Below are positions 14,748 through 21,771 of a stretch of 27,875 bases of DNA, piece after piece. This DNA is from RGIG8368 sp045540275 (lineage in GTDB: Bacteria > Verrucomicrobiota > Kiritimatiellia > RFP12 > UBA1067). The first letter of the stretch is position 1. Every line of letters begins with the position of its first letter. The translations under genes were made by a program, and so were the position numbers. The stretch spans positions 1 through 27,875 of the forward strand of contig JAZQGX010000114.1 in NCBI GenBank assembly GCA_045540275.1. The letters are read 5' to 3'. The notes below the pieces were generated by a model. It worked only from the letters and a program-made list of their open reading frames with translations. It searched no databases and was not told the origin of the DNA.

Positions 14748-16070
14748 TCACATTGTCGGACGCCTCCGCAACTCATTCAGACAATCCAACAATCCAGAAT
14801 ATAAGTCCTTCATTTCGGCTACCTTCCCGTTCTTGCCGTATTTCAACAAATCAGAAATAAGGCGCAACGTATCGGAAAAGTCCGTCGGCAGTATTTTATG
14901 CTCTTCAAGCCATGCTTGTATCTCCAGCATTTCACGCGGCTCGATCACATCATCAGCAATCACCTTACTGACAAGGTATTGCAACTCTCGAAGATCTTGC
15001 GTTCGTCTCGCTCCACGTTTTGCGAGTTTATAGCCGGGGGCACGCATTGCCTCTGCCATGAATTGAAGTTCCTCCGCCTCTTTTCCTCGCCGACGTTTAG
15101 CAACTGCCTCCTCCGCTTCGCGCTTTTGCTGTTCAATCAATTCGTCGATAAGTTTTGAGGCGTCCGCTTTCGAGAGTGTCGGTGGGACTTTTCCACCAAG
15201 GTGGCGAATGTAATCTTGTTGCGCGTATGTCGCTGGAATATCCATACTGGCGCGAATCTTCCGCCCTATTTCGGAGATCAAGCGAACGTAAATCTTGCCG
15301 CACGTTTCAGCATCGGAAACGGCGTCGTGGTGTTTCAGCCCTGCGATATTTAAGAACTCCGCGACGGTTGGAAGTTTGTAGTTTGTCAGCCCTAATATAT
15401 TATCTCGCGCACATTGACAAACATCGAAATAATCAAGCGTAAGCGAATCTTCAACCGTCAACCCGTAATGTCGAATGAGCGAACGCAGAACCTTCGCGTC
15501 AAAATCACTATAGGCAACCACGCGGAATTTGCGAAAGATTGGCACAAGCTCCGGCCAGAGCGCGTCAAACTTCGGAGCGTCCGCAACTTGTGCACGGGTT
15601 ATGCCGTGAATAGCAACATTCTCCGGGGCAAAATTACAATCGGGGTTTATCATGTAGAGGTTGCGTTTTGCGATCTTGCCATCCTCAAACAAAACCACGC
15701 CCAAAGAACACGCGCTATAATATCGGCTATTTGCCGTTTCAAAATCTATCGCGGCGAATGTTGGGCCGGACGACGCCAAAGAACGTACTGCTTGCATTGC
15801 CGAGGATATGTCACGTGGCGGACGTTGCGCCTTGCGTGAACTGTACGCTGTGCGCTTGCCGATCCCGAACAGGCGCAGAAGCCACGCCACGAAACGAAAC
15901 GGAAATACCAGCAGCGGGAACGGGAAGCCTATCACAACGCACGTCCACGCAAAGACGCGAACGTCGCTCGACGCTTCCGATTTCGTGCCGATGAGGATCA
16001 GCACGCCGAACGCGAATAGGAGATAGCGGACGCCGTTGAACGTCGCCGCGAATCCGCCACGCCTGGCCAC
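14748..16070 (-). CDS. membrane-anchored DnaQ-like (DEDDh) 3'-5' exonuclease
   Basis: The GTG at 16070 is the best start, with GGAGG seven bases upstream; a TTG at 16100 has no such site. The product is about 440 residues. Two hydrophobic segments (about 14-32, YLLFAFGVLILIG, and 40-65, VFAWTCVVIGFPFPLLVFPF) form an N-terminal hairpin anchor. The exonuclease domain at about 103-265 has the DEDDh motifs: FAAIDFETAN (Asp109, Glu111), VVAYSDFDAKVL (Asp189/191) and HHDAVSDAET (His248, Asp253). The C-terminal ~150 residues are charged and helical, including LIEQQKREAEEAVAKRRRGK. Between the exonuclease core and the end there is no polymerase domain. It stands alone, divergent from the phage early genes and next to the attachment site, where lysogeny genes usually lie. 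A lysogen-expressed accessory or defence nuclease is plausible but unproven. Confidence 0.8.
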   Translation of the reverse strand: MARRGGFAATFNGVRYLLFAFGVLILIGTKSEASSDVRVFAWTCVVIGFPFPLLVFPFRFVAWLLRLFGIGKRTAYSSRKAQRPPRDISSAMQAVRSLASSGPTFAAIDFETANSRYYSACSLGVVLFEDGKIAKRNLYMINPDCNFAPENVAIHGITRAQVADAPKFDALWPELVPIFRKFRVVAYSDFDAKVLRSLIRHYGLTVEDSLTLDYFDVCQCARDNILGLTNYKLPTVAEFLNIAGLKHHDAVSDAETCGKIYVRLISEIGRKIRASMDIPATYAQQDYIRHLGGKVPPTLSKADASKLIDELIEQQKREAEEAVAKRRRGKEAEELQFMAEAMRAPGYKLAKRGARRTQDLRELQYLVSKVIADDVIEPREMLEIQAWLEEHKILPTDFSDTLRLISDLLKYGKNGKVAEMKDLYSGLLDCLNELRRRPTM

Positions 16071-16112
16071 TACGCCGCCTCCATGTCTTTTTCCCCGCAA
16101 GTCATACAGTAT

Positions 16113-16142
16113 AGTATATCACAAACGGGCGAACATTGGCAA
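16113..16142 (-). promoter_or_regulatory. promoter for the exonuclease gene
   Basis: On the minus strand TTGCCA (16142-16137) and TATACT (16118-16113) are separated by 18 bp, a good sigma-70-type match. A second TATACT follows at 16113-16108. It is back-to-back with the early promoter at 16179-16208. Confidence 0.6.
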
Positions 16143-16178
16143 CGATGGGAAAAACTAAAAAAAACTTATTAGGACCCG

Positions 16179-16208
16179 TTGACAGGGTGAAACCACCTAT
16201 GTTATAAT
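16179..16208 (+). promoter_or_regulatory. consensus early promoter with an operator in its spacer
   Basis: TTGACA (16179-16184) and TATAAT (16203-16208) are perfect consensus boxes 18 bp apart. The first 13 bp of the spacer are GGGTGAAACCACC, a near-palindrome (GGTG N4 CACC). A protein bound there would block RNA polymerase. It drives the rightward genes starting at 16261. Confidence 0.88.
16185..16197. promoter_or_regulatory. operator-like 13-mer, copy 1
   Basis: GGGTGAAACCACC lies between the -35 and -10 boxes. The same 13-mer occurs inverted at 16603-16615 and 16668-16680. Confidence 0.7.
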
Positions 16209-16260
16209 ACGCGCCACAAAGCCCACGACAGGGCAACCCAAACGGGAAGGAGGAACAACA

Positions 16261-16482
16261 ATGGCAAACAGACCAAGCCCAGAGAATGTACAGCGCGCAA
16301 TCCGCGTTGACCGCGAGCTGGATGCGAAAGTTCTTAAGCGGTTTAGAGTTGACGAAGACATGACGGTGAAGGATGCGTATATTCTCGCCCTTCAATTCGC
16401 CACGCGGAAAGTCGAGCTCACGCCAGAAGAATACGAACGAATCGCAGCAGACAAGAGAGCCGCCAAGAAAGGAGAAAAATAA
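16261..16482 (+). CDS. small ribbon-helix-helix-like DNA-binding protein
   Basis: This is the first gene of the rightward transcript, 53 bp after the -10 box and with a strong AAGGAGG site. The 73 residues follow a ribbon-helix-helix pattern: a short strand (RAIRVD), helix (RELDAKVLKRF) and helix (TVKDAYILALQFATRKV), then a charged tail (PEEYERIAADKRAAKKGEK). RHH proteins bind DNA as dimers through the strand and often repress their own promoter, as Arc and Mnt do in phage P22. Position next to the operator repeats makes an early regulator likely. The fold call rests on pattern alone, without a close match that I recognise. Confidence 0.6.
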   Translation: MANRPSPENVQRAIRVDRELDAKVLKRFRVDEDMTVKDAYILALQFATRKVELTPEEYERIAADKRAAKKGEK

Positions 16483-16483
16483 A

Positions 16484-16627
16484 ATGAGCATTGCAAACAT
16501 CCGCCCTTCTGATTGCCCGGTAGAGCTTCGCGTAAAAATAGAAAAAGTCATGAAGCGCAAAAAAATGACCTGGCGCGACGCTGTGATTTTTTTGGCCCGC
16601 GAGGTGGTTTCACCCCGCAAGCGGTAA
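16484..16627 (+). CDS. small RHH-like protein with operator overlapping its 3' end
   Basis: It begins one base after the previous stop, with AGGAGAAAAATAAA before the ATG. The 47 residues are basic and mostly helical: VELRVKIEKVMKRKK, then TWRDAVIFLAREVV, spaced like the two helices of a ribbon-helix-helix domain. The N-terminal strand (SIANIRPSD) is less clear. Codons for the last residues (EVVSP) overlap the second operator-like 13-mer at 16603-16615. It may be a diverged sibling of the 73-residue protein before it. It is too small for a sure family assignment. Confidence 0.5.
   Translation: MSIANIRPSDCPVELRVKIEKVMKRKKMTWRDAVIFLAREVVSPRKR
16603..16615. promoter_or_regulatory. operator-like 13-mer, copy 2 (inverted)
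   Basis: GGTGGTTTCACCC is the exact reverse complement of the 13-mer inside the early promoter. It lies in the last codons of the 47-residue gene. Confidence 0.6.
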
Positions 16628-16639
16628 ATTCCCACGCCG

Positions 16640-16669
16640 CCCCGTTTCAATTTTTTTTTGAAAGCGGGG
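16640..16669. other. hairpin with T-rich loop in the intergenic gap
   Basis: CCCCG-TTTCA and TGAAA-G-CGGGG pair as ten base pairs with one bulged G around a run of Ts. The right arm touches the third operator-like 13-mer. The T-run is in the loop and not after the stem, so it does not look like a normal terminator. Confidence 0.45.
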
Positions 16670-16680
16670 TGGTTTCACCC
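16668..16680. promoter_or_regulatory. operator-like 13-mer, copy 3 (inverted)
   Basis: GGTGGTTTCACCC lies in the 155-bp gap before the third RHH-like gene. TTGAAA ends five bases before it, but no acceptable -10 box follows at 16681, so I do not call a promoter here. Confidence 0.6.
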
Positions 16681-16782
16681 AATTGCACACACCGCCTCCC
16701 CGGTGGTGATCGGAAACGGGGACGGAATTGCCGCGCCGAAAAGGCGGCTATTACTTGGATGAACCAAAGAAGGAAAAACAAG

Positions 16783-16959
16783 ATGGGCATAAACAACACT
16801 AACAACGAGGACCGGCCGAAGGAAGTGCTGACGCGCTTTCGGCCTTCGGAGTTGGAGATTATGAAGGCGGACACAGGCAACGAACGAGACGGCTCGGCAG
16901 TCGCGGCATATGCACGCAAGCGGCTGCGTGAACAACTGGCGCAAAAGGAATTGTCATGA
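16783..16959 (+). CDS. third small RHH-like protein
   Basis: It starts at ATG 16783, with AAGGAAAAACAAG upstream; an in-frame ATG at 16759 is a weaker option. The 58 residues read as a flexible start (GINNTNNEDRP), a strand (KEVLTRFRP), a helix (SELEIMKADTG) and a second helix (GSAVAAYARKRLREQLAQ), matching a ribbon-helix-helix domain. It is the third such candidate in about 700 bp. Its stop overlaps the ATG of the next gene (ATGA), so the two are coupled. A function in early control of the phage is inferred from position only. Confidence 0.55.
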   Translation: MGINNTNNEDRPKEVLTRFRPSELEIMKADTGNERDGSAVAAYARKRLREQLAQKELS

Positions 16960-17168
16960 AAAAACCCGAACCGAAAGAACGGCGCACGATATGGTCAGAC
17001 GCAGATGTAGCGGAGTTTTTTGGTTTGAATCTAAAGACACTCCAGCGGCGTATGCGCAAGCCCGTGACTGGCGAACTCGAACTCGCCAAAGCCGACCCGA
17101 AAATAATCGGTAACCGCCGTTTTTGGGTTCGTGACAACGTTCTCCGCCTTGCCGGAGTTATCAAGTGA
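16956..17168 (+). CDS. small winged-helix/excisionase-like DNA-binding protein
   Basis: The 70 residues contain WSDADVAEFFGLNLKTLQRR, a helix-turn-helix of the MerR/excisionase type, and IIGNRRFWVRDNVLRLAGV, resembling the wing and following helix of such proteins. It is basic overall. It overlaps the preceding RHH-like gene by 4 bp. Proteins of this size and fold act in phages as excisionase (Xis) or as early regulators. Without an integrase gene in view I cannot decide between these. Confidence 0.6.
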   Translation: MKKPEPKERRTIWSDADVAEFFGLNLKTLQRRMRKPVTGELELAKADPKIIGNRRFWVRDNVLRLAGVIK

Positions 17169-17180
17169 TGAGGAGTAAGC

Positions 17181-17369
17181 ATGGATACATCAATCAAAGA
17201 TGTTGCTTTTGTGATTGCGATTTGGGTTTTCGCTTGGGTGATTATGGGTACGATTAAATACCGCCCTTCCTCCGTCCGGCTTTTGTCCGATGCGGAAATC
17301 GAGGCGGAGGTGCGAGCCATGAGTCATGGCGAATTGCATCGCCGATGCGTGGAGGCGGCCAATGAATAA
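17181..17369 (+). CDS. tiny single-span membrane protein
   Basis: The start at 17181 is supported by GAGGAGTAAGC upstream. The 62 residues have one membrane span (about 8-25, AFVIAIWVFAWVIMGTI) and then a cytoplasmic acidic and basic segment (DAEIEAEVRAMSHGELHRRC). The gene ends by overlapping the start of the next by several bases. It has no family that I recognise. Small membrane proteins in early phage regions often affect host defence or superinfection, but nothing here shows that directly. Confidence 0.55.
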   Translation: MDTSIKDVAFVIAIWVFAWVIMGTIKYRPSSVRLLSDAEIEAEVRAMSHGELHRRCVEAANE

Positions 17370-17493
17370 CTGGGAACAAACGGTTTGCCGCCGAATGCGT
17401 CGGCGAATCGTAAAACGGATACTACGCGATACCGCAAGAGCGATTGTAATTATCGCAATCATCGTGGAGCTGATTTACATCTGCTGCTGGTAG
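17362..17493 (+). CDS. tiny basic membrane protein
   Basis: The ATG at 17362 has a perfect GGAGG six bases upstream, placed inside the previous gene, and overlaps that gene's last codons. The 43 residues comprise an arginine-rich front (RRMRRRIVKRILRDTA) and a C-terminal hydrophobic span (RAIVIIAIIVELIYICCW), ending with TAG. The positive-inside rule places the front in the cytoplasm. It resembles a small tail-anchored protein. It may work with the neighbouring 62-residue membrane protein, with which it is translationally coupled. The function is unknown. Confidence 0.55.
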   Translation: MNNWEQTVCRRMRRRIVKRILRDTARAIVIIAIIVELIYICCW

Positions 17494-17521
17494 GCAGATG
17501 AAAAAAACAGGAGTAAAAAGA

Positions 17522-18565
17522 ATGAGCAAAATCACACTAACTGCATCATCGATGGCGTGTGCATTGCGATGCCCGCGCAAATACTATTACGATAATATCC
17601 TCGGGCTCAAGGTAGCGACTCCATCCGAGGCTTTGCGTATCGGTACTGCCATCCACAATGGAGGAGAGGCTCGCGCAAAGGGCGGCGTTTTCGCGCTGCA
17701 ATATGCGGCGGCAATCACGGGTGCGCAGCTCGATGATTGGATGGCTGCAAAAGTTTTTGGCATTTTGGGAGCGTACTGCAAAACCTACGGTGAAATCGAA
17801 GATCGGGATTATGTGGCGATGATTCCGGAGCAAGAATTTGCCGATAATATCAACGGCTCTCGCACATTTGAGCAGCGCGGCAAAGTGGATGGATTGGCAG
17901 TTTTGAAGGATGGGCGGCGCGTCATATGGGAACGCAAAACCACATCCGACGACCTCGCGGAAACGAGCGACTACTGGCAGCGGCTCAAACTAAATCATCA
18001 GCTCCTCGCGTATGCCGACTGGGTTTATAGCTCCACCGGCGAGCTGCCCGTATGCGTATACGATGTGATACGCAAGCCGCAACTCCAGCCCAAAGCAAAC
18101 ATCCCGGAGCTTGATGATAACGGATTGCCGATTGTGCTCGATGTTAATGGCAACCGTTGCATCAAACGCGATGGGCAGCCAAAAAAAACTGCTGACTCCG
18201 CAAAGGGGGAGCGGCTTGCGGGGCATCCTGAAACACCGGATGAATACGGCGAGAGGATTATGCAGTCGATGATTGCAGAGCCCGAACGATATTTTGCCCG
18301 GCGCGAAATCGAAATCACTCCCGACATGCTGGAGGAGTTCAGGCGGGAGAGATTGGGCGTTTGCCGTATGCTTTTGCATTTTGCCTCCGAGGCTCGCAAA
18401 GCTGAAAAACCCGAATACGCTTACCCTCGTGCTTGCAACCCGGATAACTGCCGCAATTGCAACTATGCCGGATTTTGCCTCGAGCGCATCCATGTTGATG
18501 CAGCCAACCCGCCAGAGGGATTTCGCATTGCGCATCACGAGGAGCTTTCAAGCGTCGGGCATTAA
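17522..18565 (+). CDS. PD-(D/E)XK exonuclease, Cas4/RecB-like with an Fe-S cluster
   Basis: The ATG at 17522 is preferred because AGGAGTAAAAAG precedes it, a site shared by several genes of this phage. The 347-residue protein has the nuclease core: GTAIH (His45), GKVDGLAVLKDGRRVIWERKT with Asp123 and Glu137-x-Lys139, and the helix NHQLLAYADW with Gln160. Cysteines in ALRCPRKYY at the N-terminus and in RACNPDNCRNCNYAGFC at the C-terminus are spaced like the four [4Fe-4S] ligands of Cas4 and AddB-type nucleases. Such phage enzymes resect DNA ends for single-strand annealing. The next two genes encode a Sak4-like ATPase and a likely ssDNA-binding protein, so this is one recombination module. Activity as 5'-3' or 3'-5' nuclease cannot be told. 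Confidence 0.85.
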   Translation: MSKITLTASSMACALRCPRKYYYDNILGLKVATPSEALRIGTAIHNGGEARAKGGVFALQYAAAITGAQLDDWMAAKVFGILGAYCKTYGEIEDRDYVAMIPEQEFADNINGSRTFEQRGKVDGLAVLKDGRRVIWERKTTSDDLAETSDYWQRLKLNHQLLAYADWVYSSTGELPVCVYDVIRKPQLQPKANIPELDDNGLPIVLDVNGNRCIKRDGQPKKTADSAKGERLAGHPETPDEYGERIMQSMIAEPERYFARREIEITPDMLEEFRRERLGVCRMLLHFASEARKAEKPEYAYPRACNPDNCRNCNYAGFCLERIHVDAANPPEGFRIAHHEELSSVGH

Positions 18566-18607
18566 GCCCCGCGCACACACAAAAAACAAAAAAACAGGAG
18601 TAAAAAA

Positions 18608-19471
18608 ATGACTAGACCAATCAGAAGCGCAGTATTCCCGGCTGGCACAATACTGCCGAGCGCACCCAAAGCCGAACAAACGGTTGATAGCTGGGATGAT
18701 GTAAAACCTCGTGGGCATTTCGTCGGGCTCTACGGCGTGGGCGGCGCGGGTAAAACTACTTTAGCTGCAATGCTTCCGGGGCGCACTCTTTTTATTGATT
18801 TGGAGGGGAGTTTAAAAATCATCAAACCGCAACTTGCAGCATTGGGAGTACTGCCAAACATCACTCCCAAATTTATCAAGTTTGATCCGTCCGCACCCGC
18901 CACGGCTTGGAACGATCTCGAATCGTTCCTGCGTAGTGATGCGGCGAGGGGCTATGACAATGTAGTCATCGACTCGTTTACTCGGGCGCAGGAGTACGCC
19001 GCCAATAACTGCATGGCATCGATTCCCGGCGATTCCGCGACCATCAAACAATCGCTTGAGCAATGGATTTATGGCAAAGGCTCGCAGATTGTGTATGATA
19101 AATTTGTGCCGATTTATCCCATCATTGATACCCTCCTCGATGGCGGCTCTAATGTCGTTGCAATCTGCCATGATAACCCGATGCGCACGAGCAACCCCGA
19201 TGGCAGCGACTATGTGCAGCATCAGCCGCATTTGGTGCAGGGCGATAAGGGCAAAGCCCCGGGACGCGATAAATACATGCAAACCGTTGATCACCTTTTG
19301 TTTTTGTCGGCCGACATCTCGGTGGAAAAAGGCAAGGCAACTGGCGGCATGACGCGCACATTGTACACGGGCGGCATTGCATCAATGATGGCCAAATCCC
19401 GCACGGCTCAAGGGCAAGCCTTCGATGTGCTCGCCGGGCAAATTTTTGACTGGCATCAAATCATCCACTAA
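18608..19471 (+). CDS. Sak4-like RecA-fold ATPase (AAA_24)
   Basis: The 287-residue protein has a Walker A motif GVGGAGKTT (43-51), followed by TLFIDLEGS and a Walker B strand NVVIDSFT (118-125). A polar strand, SNVVAICHD, matches the sensor position of RecA-fold proteins. Length and layout fit AAA_24 phage nucleotide-binding proteins, which include the Sak4 family of recombination proteins that promote strand annealing with a partner SSB. It is flanked by the Fe-S nuclease upstream and the ssDNA-binding candidate downstream, the usual Sak4 setting. A strong AACAGGAGTAAAAAA site precedes the ATG. The ATPase call is firm; the recombinase role comes from family and context. Confidence 0.82.
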   Translation: MTRPIRSAVFPAGTILPSAPKAEQTVDSWDDVKPRGHFVGLYGVGGAGKTTLAAMLPGRTLFIDLEGSLKIIKPQLAALGVLPNITPKFIKFDPSAPATAWNDLESFLRSDAARGYDNVVIDSFTRAQEYAANNCMASIPGDSATIKQSLEQWIYGKGSQIVYDKFVPIYPIIDTLLDGGSNVVAICHDNPMRTSNPDGSDYVQHQPHLVQGDKGKAPGRDKYMQTVDHLLFLSADISVEKGKATGGMTRTLYTGGIASMMAKSRTAQGQAFDVLAGQIFDWHQIIH

Positions 19472-19497
19472 CCTCAAACCAAAAAAGGAAAATTACC

Positions 19498-20367
19498 ATG
19501 GCAACTAATACCTCCGGACAACCCTACTCTTACGGCATCCCCGATGGCACATATCGCGGCAAGCCTACGACGGCAAGCTGTTTTGAAAAAGATGGCCGCT
19601 TGATCCTCGATGTGCGCTTTGCGGTCGTCGACCCGAAAACCGGCGAGTCGTACAAAAAAGAAAATGGTTACGAGTGGGAAGCGAACAAACGGCATTGGCT
19701 CACCTCCAAAGATGGAGGCTTTAATGAGATTACCATCAACGGACTCAAGGAGTGGACTAAAGGCCTCTGGACTCCTACATCGTTTCAAGATTTCTGGTGG
19801 TTTCAGAGTCCCGACGCAAATGGGACTCCCTTCGGCAATCTTGCCGCGATTGGCGAAGTCGAGCTCAATTTTATGGTTGATAAAACTGGCAATCAGCAGA
19901 TGTGGGTGCACGACCCAAACCGCGCACGCAATACTCGCAGCGCATTTGTGCCGGATGGTGGTAACTCCGATCCGGCGGCATTGGCTGCCAAATGGGGAGC
20001 AAAAGCCAAAGCACTTTTTGCCGCGACACCGAAAAAGGTAACTCCTACTGCGGCAGTGCAACCGGTTGCACCTACTGCACCGACTGCACCAACTGCACCT
20101 ACTGCACCAACTCGCCCTACTGCCGCACCGACTGCATCGGTTGCACCGGTTGCACCGACTACGGATAAACCGTGGGCATCATTCCCGCAAACCGCTGATG
20201 GCGCATTTGCTTATTACTGCTCGCTCCTCTCCGAGCCGTACTCGAGCGCGGAGCACGATGAAAAATGGTTTGCAATCTTTGATGAGGCGGCGCAAGGCAA
20301 AGACCCTGATCAGTTTTCGGCAGCCGATGTGCAACGCCTTTTTGCGGCGATTGCAGCAGCGTTCTGA
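19498..20367 (+). CDS. putative phage ssDNA-binding protein with a Pro-Thr-Ala linker
   Basis: It lies 26 bp after the ATPase gene, behind AAAAGGAAAATTACC. The first ~170 of 289 residues look like an OB-type beta-barrel: DGTYRGKPTTASCF, GRLILDVRFAVVD, WLTSKDGG and FGNLAAIGEVELNF. Then comes a low-complexity linker of PTA/PTAP repeats (about 180-225) and a short C-terminal domain (WASFPQTADGAFAYYCSLL to the end). The order of barrel, flexible linker and tail, next to a Sak4-like ATPase, is typical of phage SSB proteins. I do not recognise a family signature, and the acidic tip of bacterial SSB is absent; it ends in AAAF. DNA end-binding accessory protein is an alternative. Confidence 0.55.
   Translation: MATNTSGQPYSYGIPDGTYRGKPTTASCFEKDGRLILDVRFAVVDPKTGESYKKENGYEWEANKRHWLTSKDGGFNEITINGLKEWTKGLWTPTSFQDFWWFQSPDANGTPFGNLAAIGEVELNFMVDKTGNQQMWVHDPNRARNTRSAFVPDGGNSDPAALAAKWGAKAKALFAATPKKVTPTAAVQPVAPTAPTAPTAPTAPTRPTAAPTASVAPVAPTTDKPWASFPQTADGAFAYYCSLLSEPYSSAEHDEKWFAIFDEAAQGKDPDQFSAADVQRLFAAIAAAF
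20062..20160 (+). repeat. 9-bp coding repeat (Pro-Thr-Ala)
   Basis: The word actgcacc(n) is repeated about eight times with small changes inside the ssDNA-binding-protein gene and encodes P-T-A units. The copy number is probably unstable. Related cgccctact words also occur at 20113 and 21346 in the next genes. Confidence 0.8.
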
Positions 20368-20420
20368 TTCAATTAGTTTCCCCTCCGGCTCGCCACCGGA
20401 GGGGAATGGAGGAAAGCGCA

Positions 20421-20612
20421 ATGAAAAAAAAGCGAGCAAACAAATCACCGTACGGATTATGCCTACCGGCTCATAAAGTTGAAGCCCCGACGGATCGCGT
20501 GATTGCCGAGTCGCGTCGCAAACCCAGTAATTGCTCCGAAGCGCGGTGGAGGATTGAGAGGCGGCGACGAGCTGATTGGGAGCGATACGCGTATTTCGGA
20601 GATCCGGTGTAA
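20421..20612 (+). CDS. small basic protein of unknown function
   Basis: The ATG at 20421 has GGAGG nine bases upstream. The 63 residues are rich in Arg and Lys (MKKKRANKSPYG, RVIAESRRKPSN, RWRIERRRRADWERYAYF) with one likely helix at the end. It has no membrane span, cysteine pair or motif that I recognise. It is probably the last gene before the terminator at 20783-20817. A nucleic-acid-binding role is possible from charge alone. Confidence 0.5.
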   Translation: MKKKRANKSPYGLCLPAHKVEAPTDRVIAESRRKPSNCSEARWRIERRRRADWERYAYFGDPV

Positions 20613-20782
20613 TTACGATTTTTACAGCCCCGCGGCGGGGCGAGCTTGAGCTGAAACCGCCGAAGCTGGAGGAGGCATCGCGGAGTACTACGCGGTAATG
20701 ATTCCAACGCCCGAGGTGAGCAAACCACCACATGGGCGAGCGACGCCCAAGCCCCACAAGCGATACAAACCGCCAACCGGCT

Positions 20783-20817
20783 GCCGTGTGCCGGCGCTCG
20801 CAACACGGCTTTTTTTT
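20783..20817 (+). terminator. Rho-independent terminator
   Basis: GCCGTGT (20783-20789) and ACACGGC (20803-20809) form a 7-bp stem followed directly by eight Ts (20810-20817). It closes the recombination module in a 229-bp gap (20613-20841). The gap also holds a GC hairpin near 20630 (CCCCG-CGG-CGGGG). No clear promoter is visible in the gap for the next gene at 20842, so read-through may matter. Confidence 0.8.
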
Positions 20818-20841
20818 GGATTACAAAAACAGGAGTAATAA

Positions 20842-21771
20842 ATGCAAATCAGTATTGATCAATTGGATTTTTCGCTGCAAACCCGTGCCTGCACGGATGT
20901 GGAGACTGTAAATAATTATGCCGAGGCAATGAGCGAGGGTGCGCAGTTTCCGGATGTTGCCGTGTTTACGGATGGGCAAACCTACTGGCTCGCTGATGGT
21001 TTTCATCGCGTGATGGCCGCGAAACAACTAGGCAAAAAACGGATATCCGCGGACATCCGCGAGGGCACAGAAAATGATGCGGTAGTATACGGAGGCACTG
21101 CTAACAATAAGCAAGGTAAGCGCCCTACTCGCGCGGATGTGCAGCATTTTATGGAGATGGTTTGGGAGAGGCGCGAGGCGATTTTTGGCGGCACTCCCAC
21201 GGGCGGAAATTTCGCGGAAAAATGCGGAGTTAGTCGTGATACAGCTGTCAGATTCTGTCAGGTGAAACTGGCAGCGATGCCGGTTGCGCCCGTCCGTCCT
21301 ACTGCCAATGTTGGGCAGTTGCCCGACACTCCAAAAATGCCCACTCGCCCTACTAAACTGATTGGCGCTGATGGCAAAATGTACCCAGTCCGCCCCACTC
21401 CACCTACCTCCAAAGTTGGGCAGTTGTCGGAGGCGAAGCCAGCGCACCTCGTGCCGCTGGATCGGTACGGCACGGAAATACCGATTGAAATCAACGCGGC
21501 GTTTGAACACGAGGAGCTGAACAAAATCATCCATAACATCAGCTATGCAAGAAGCGCGCTTCGGTCGGCTCTCGATCACGGCATTGAAGCATTTAAAGCC
21601 GTGCGGCAAGATGCGTTAATCCAGCTCAACAACGCCTACAGTTTTGTTAAATCGGCTAGGGCGCATTGTGTTTGCCGGATGTGCCAAGGCAATGGCTGCA
21701 AAGCATGCCACGAGCGCGGCTGGCAAACCGAAGAGGAATACGAGCGCAACCCGAAGGAGTTTAAGTCATGA
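20842..21771 (+). CDS. ParB/Srx-fold protein with HTH and DnaJ-like zinc finger
   Basis: The 309-residue protein starts behind AACAGGAGTAATAA. Residues about 1-110 form the ParB N-terminal domain, with the signature WLADGFHRVMAAKQLG (DGFHR at 52-56) and a following EGTENDAVVYGGTANNKQGK segment. A helix-turn-helix (FAEKCGVSRDTAVRFC) follows at about 130-146. A Pro/Thr-rich linker holds two copies of VGQL. A helical part leads to a C-terminal zinc finger, CRMCQGNGCKACHERGW, like one half of the DnaJ CxxCxGxG module. Proteins with the ParB domain can bind CTP and DNA or act as nucleases; in phages they often sit at the head of the replication region, as here. Its stop overlaps the next start (ATGA). 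Confidence 0.8.
   Translation: MQISIDQLDFSLQTRACTDVETVNNYAEAMSEGAQFPDVAVFTDGQTYWLADGFHRVMAAKQLGKKRISADIREGTENDAVVYGGTANNKQGKRPTRADVQHFMEMVWERREAIFGGTPTGGNFAEKCGVSRDTAVRFCQVKLAAMPVAPVRPTANVGQLPDTPKMPTRPTKLIGADGKMYPVRPTPPTSKVGQLSEAKPAHLVPLDRYGTEIPIEINAAFEHEELNKIIHNISYARSALRSALDHGIEAFKAVRQDALIQLNNAYSFVKSARAHCVCRMCQGNGCKACHERGWQTEEEYERNPKEFKS

Noticed and set aside
16658..16690. A second promoter at the third operator copy
   Set aside because: TTGAAA is present, but the bases 17 bp further (aattgc) do not resemble a -10 box on either strand.
20062..20160. A CRISPR-like repeat array
   Set aside because: Repeats are 9 bp, contiguous and in coding frame, with no spacers; no other spaced repeat array was seen in the window.
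20698..20838. A 46-codon open frame in the gap before the ParB-like gene
   Set aside because: It reads through the stem and T-run of a good terminator, has no binding site at the right distance, and gives no recognisable protein.
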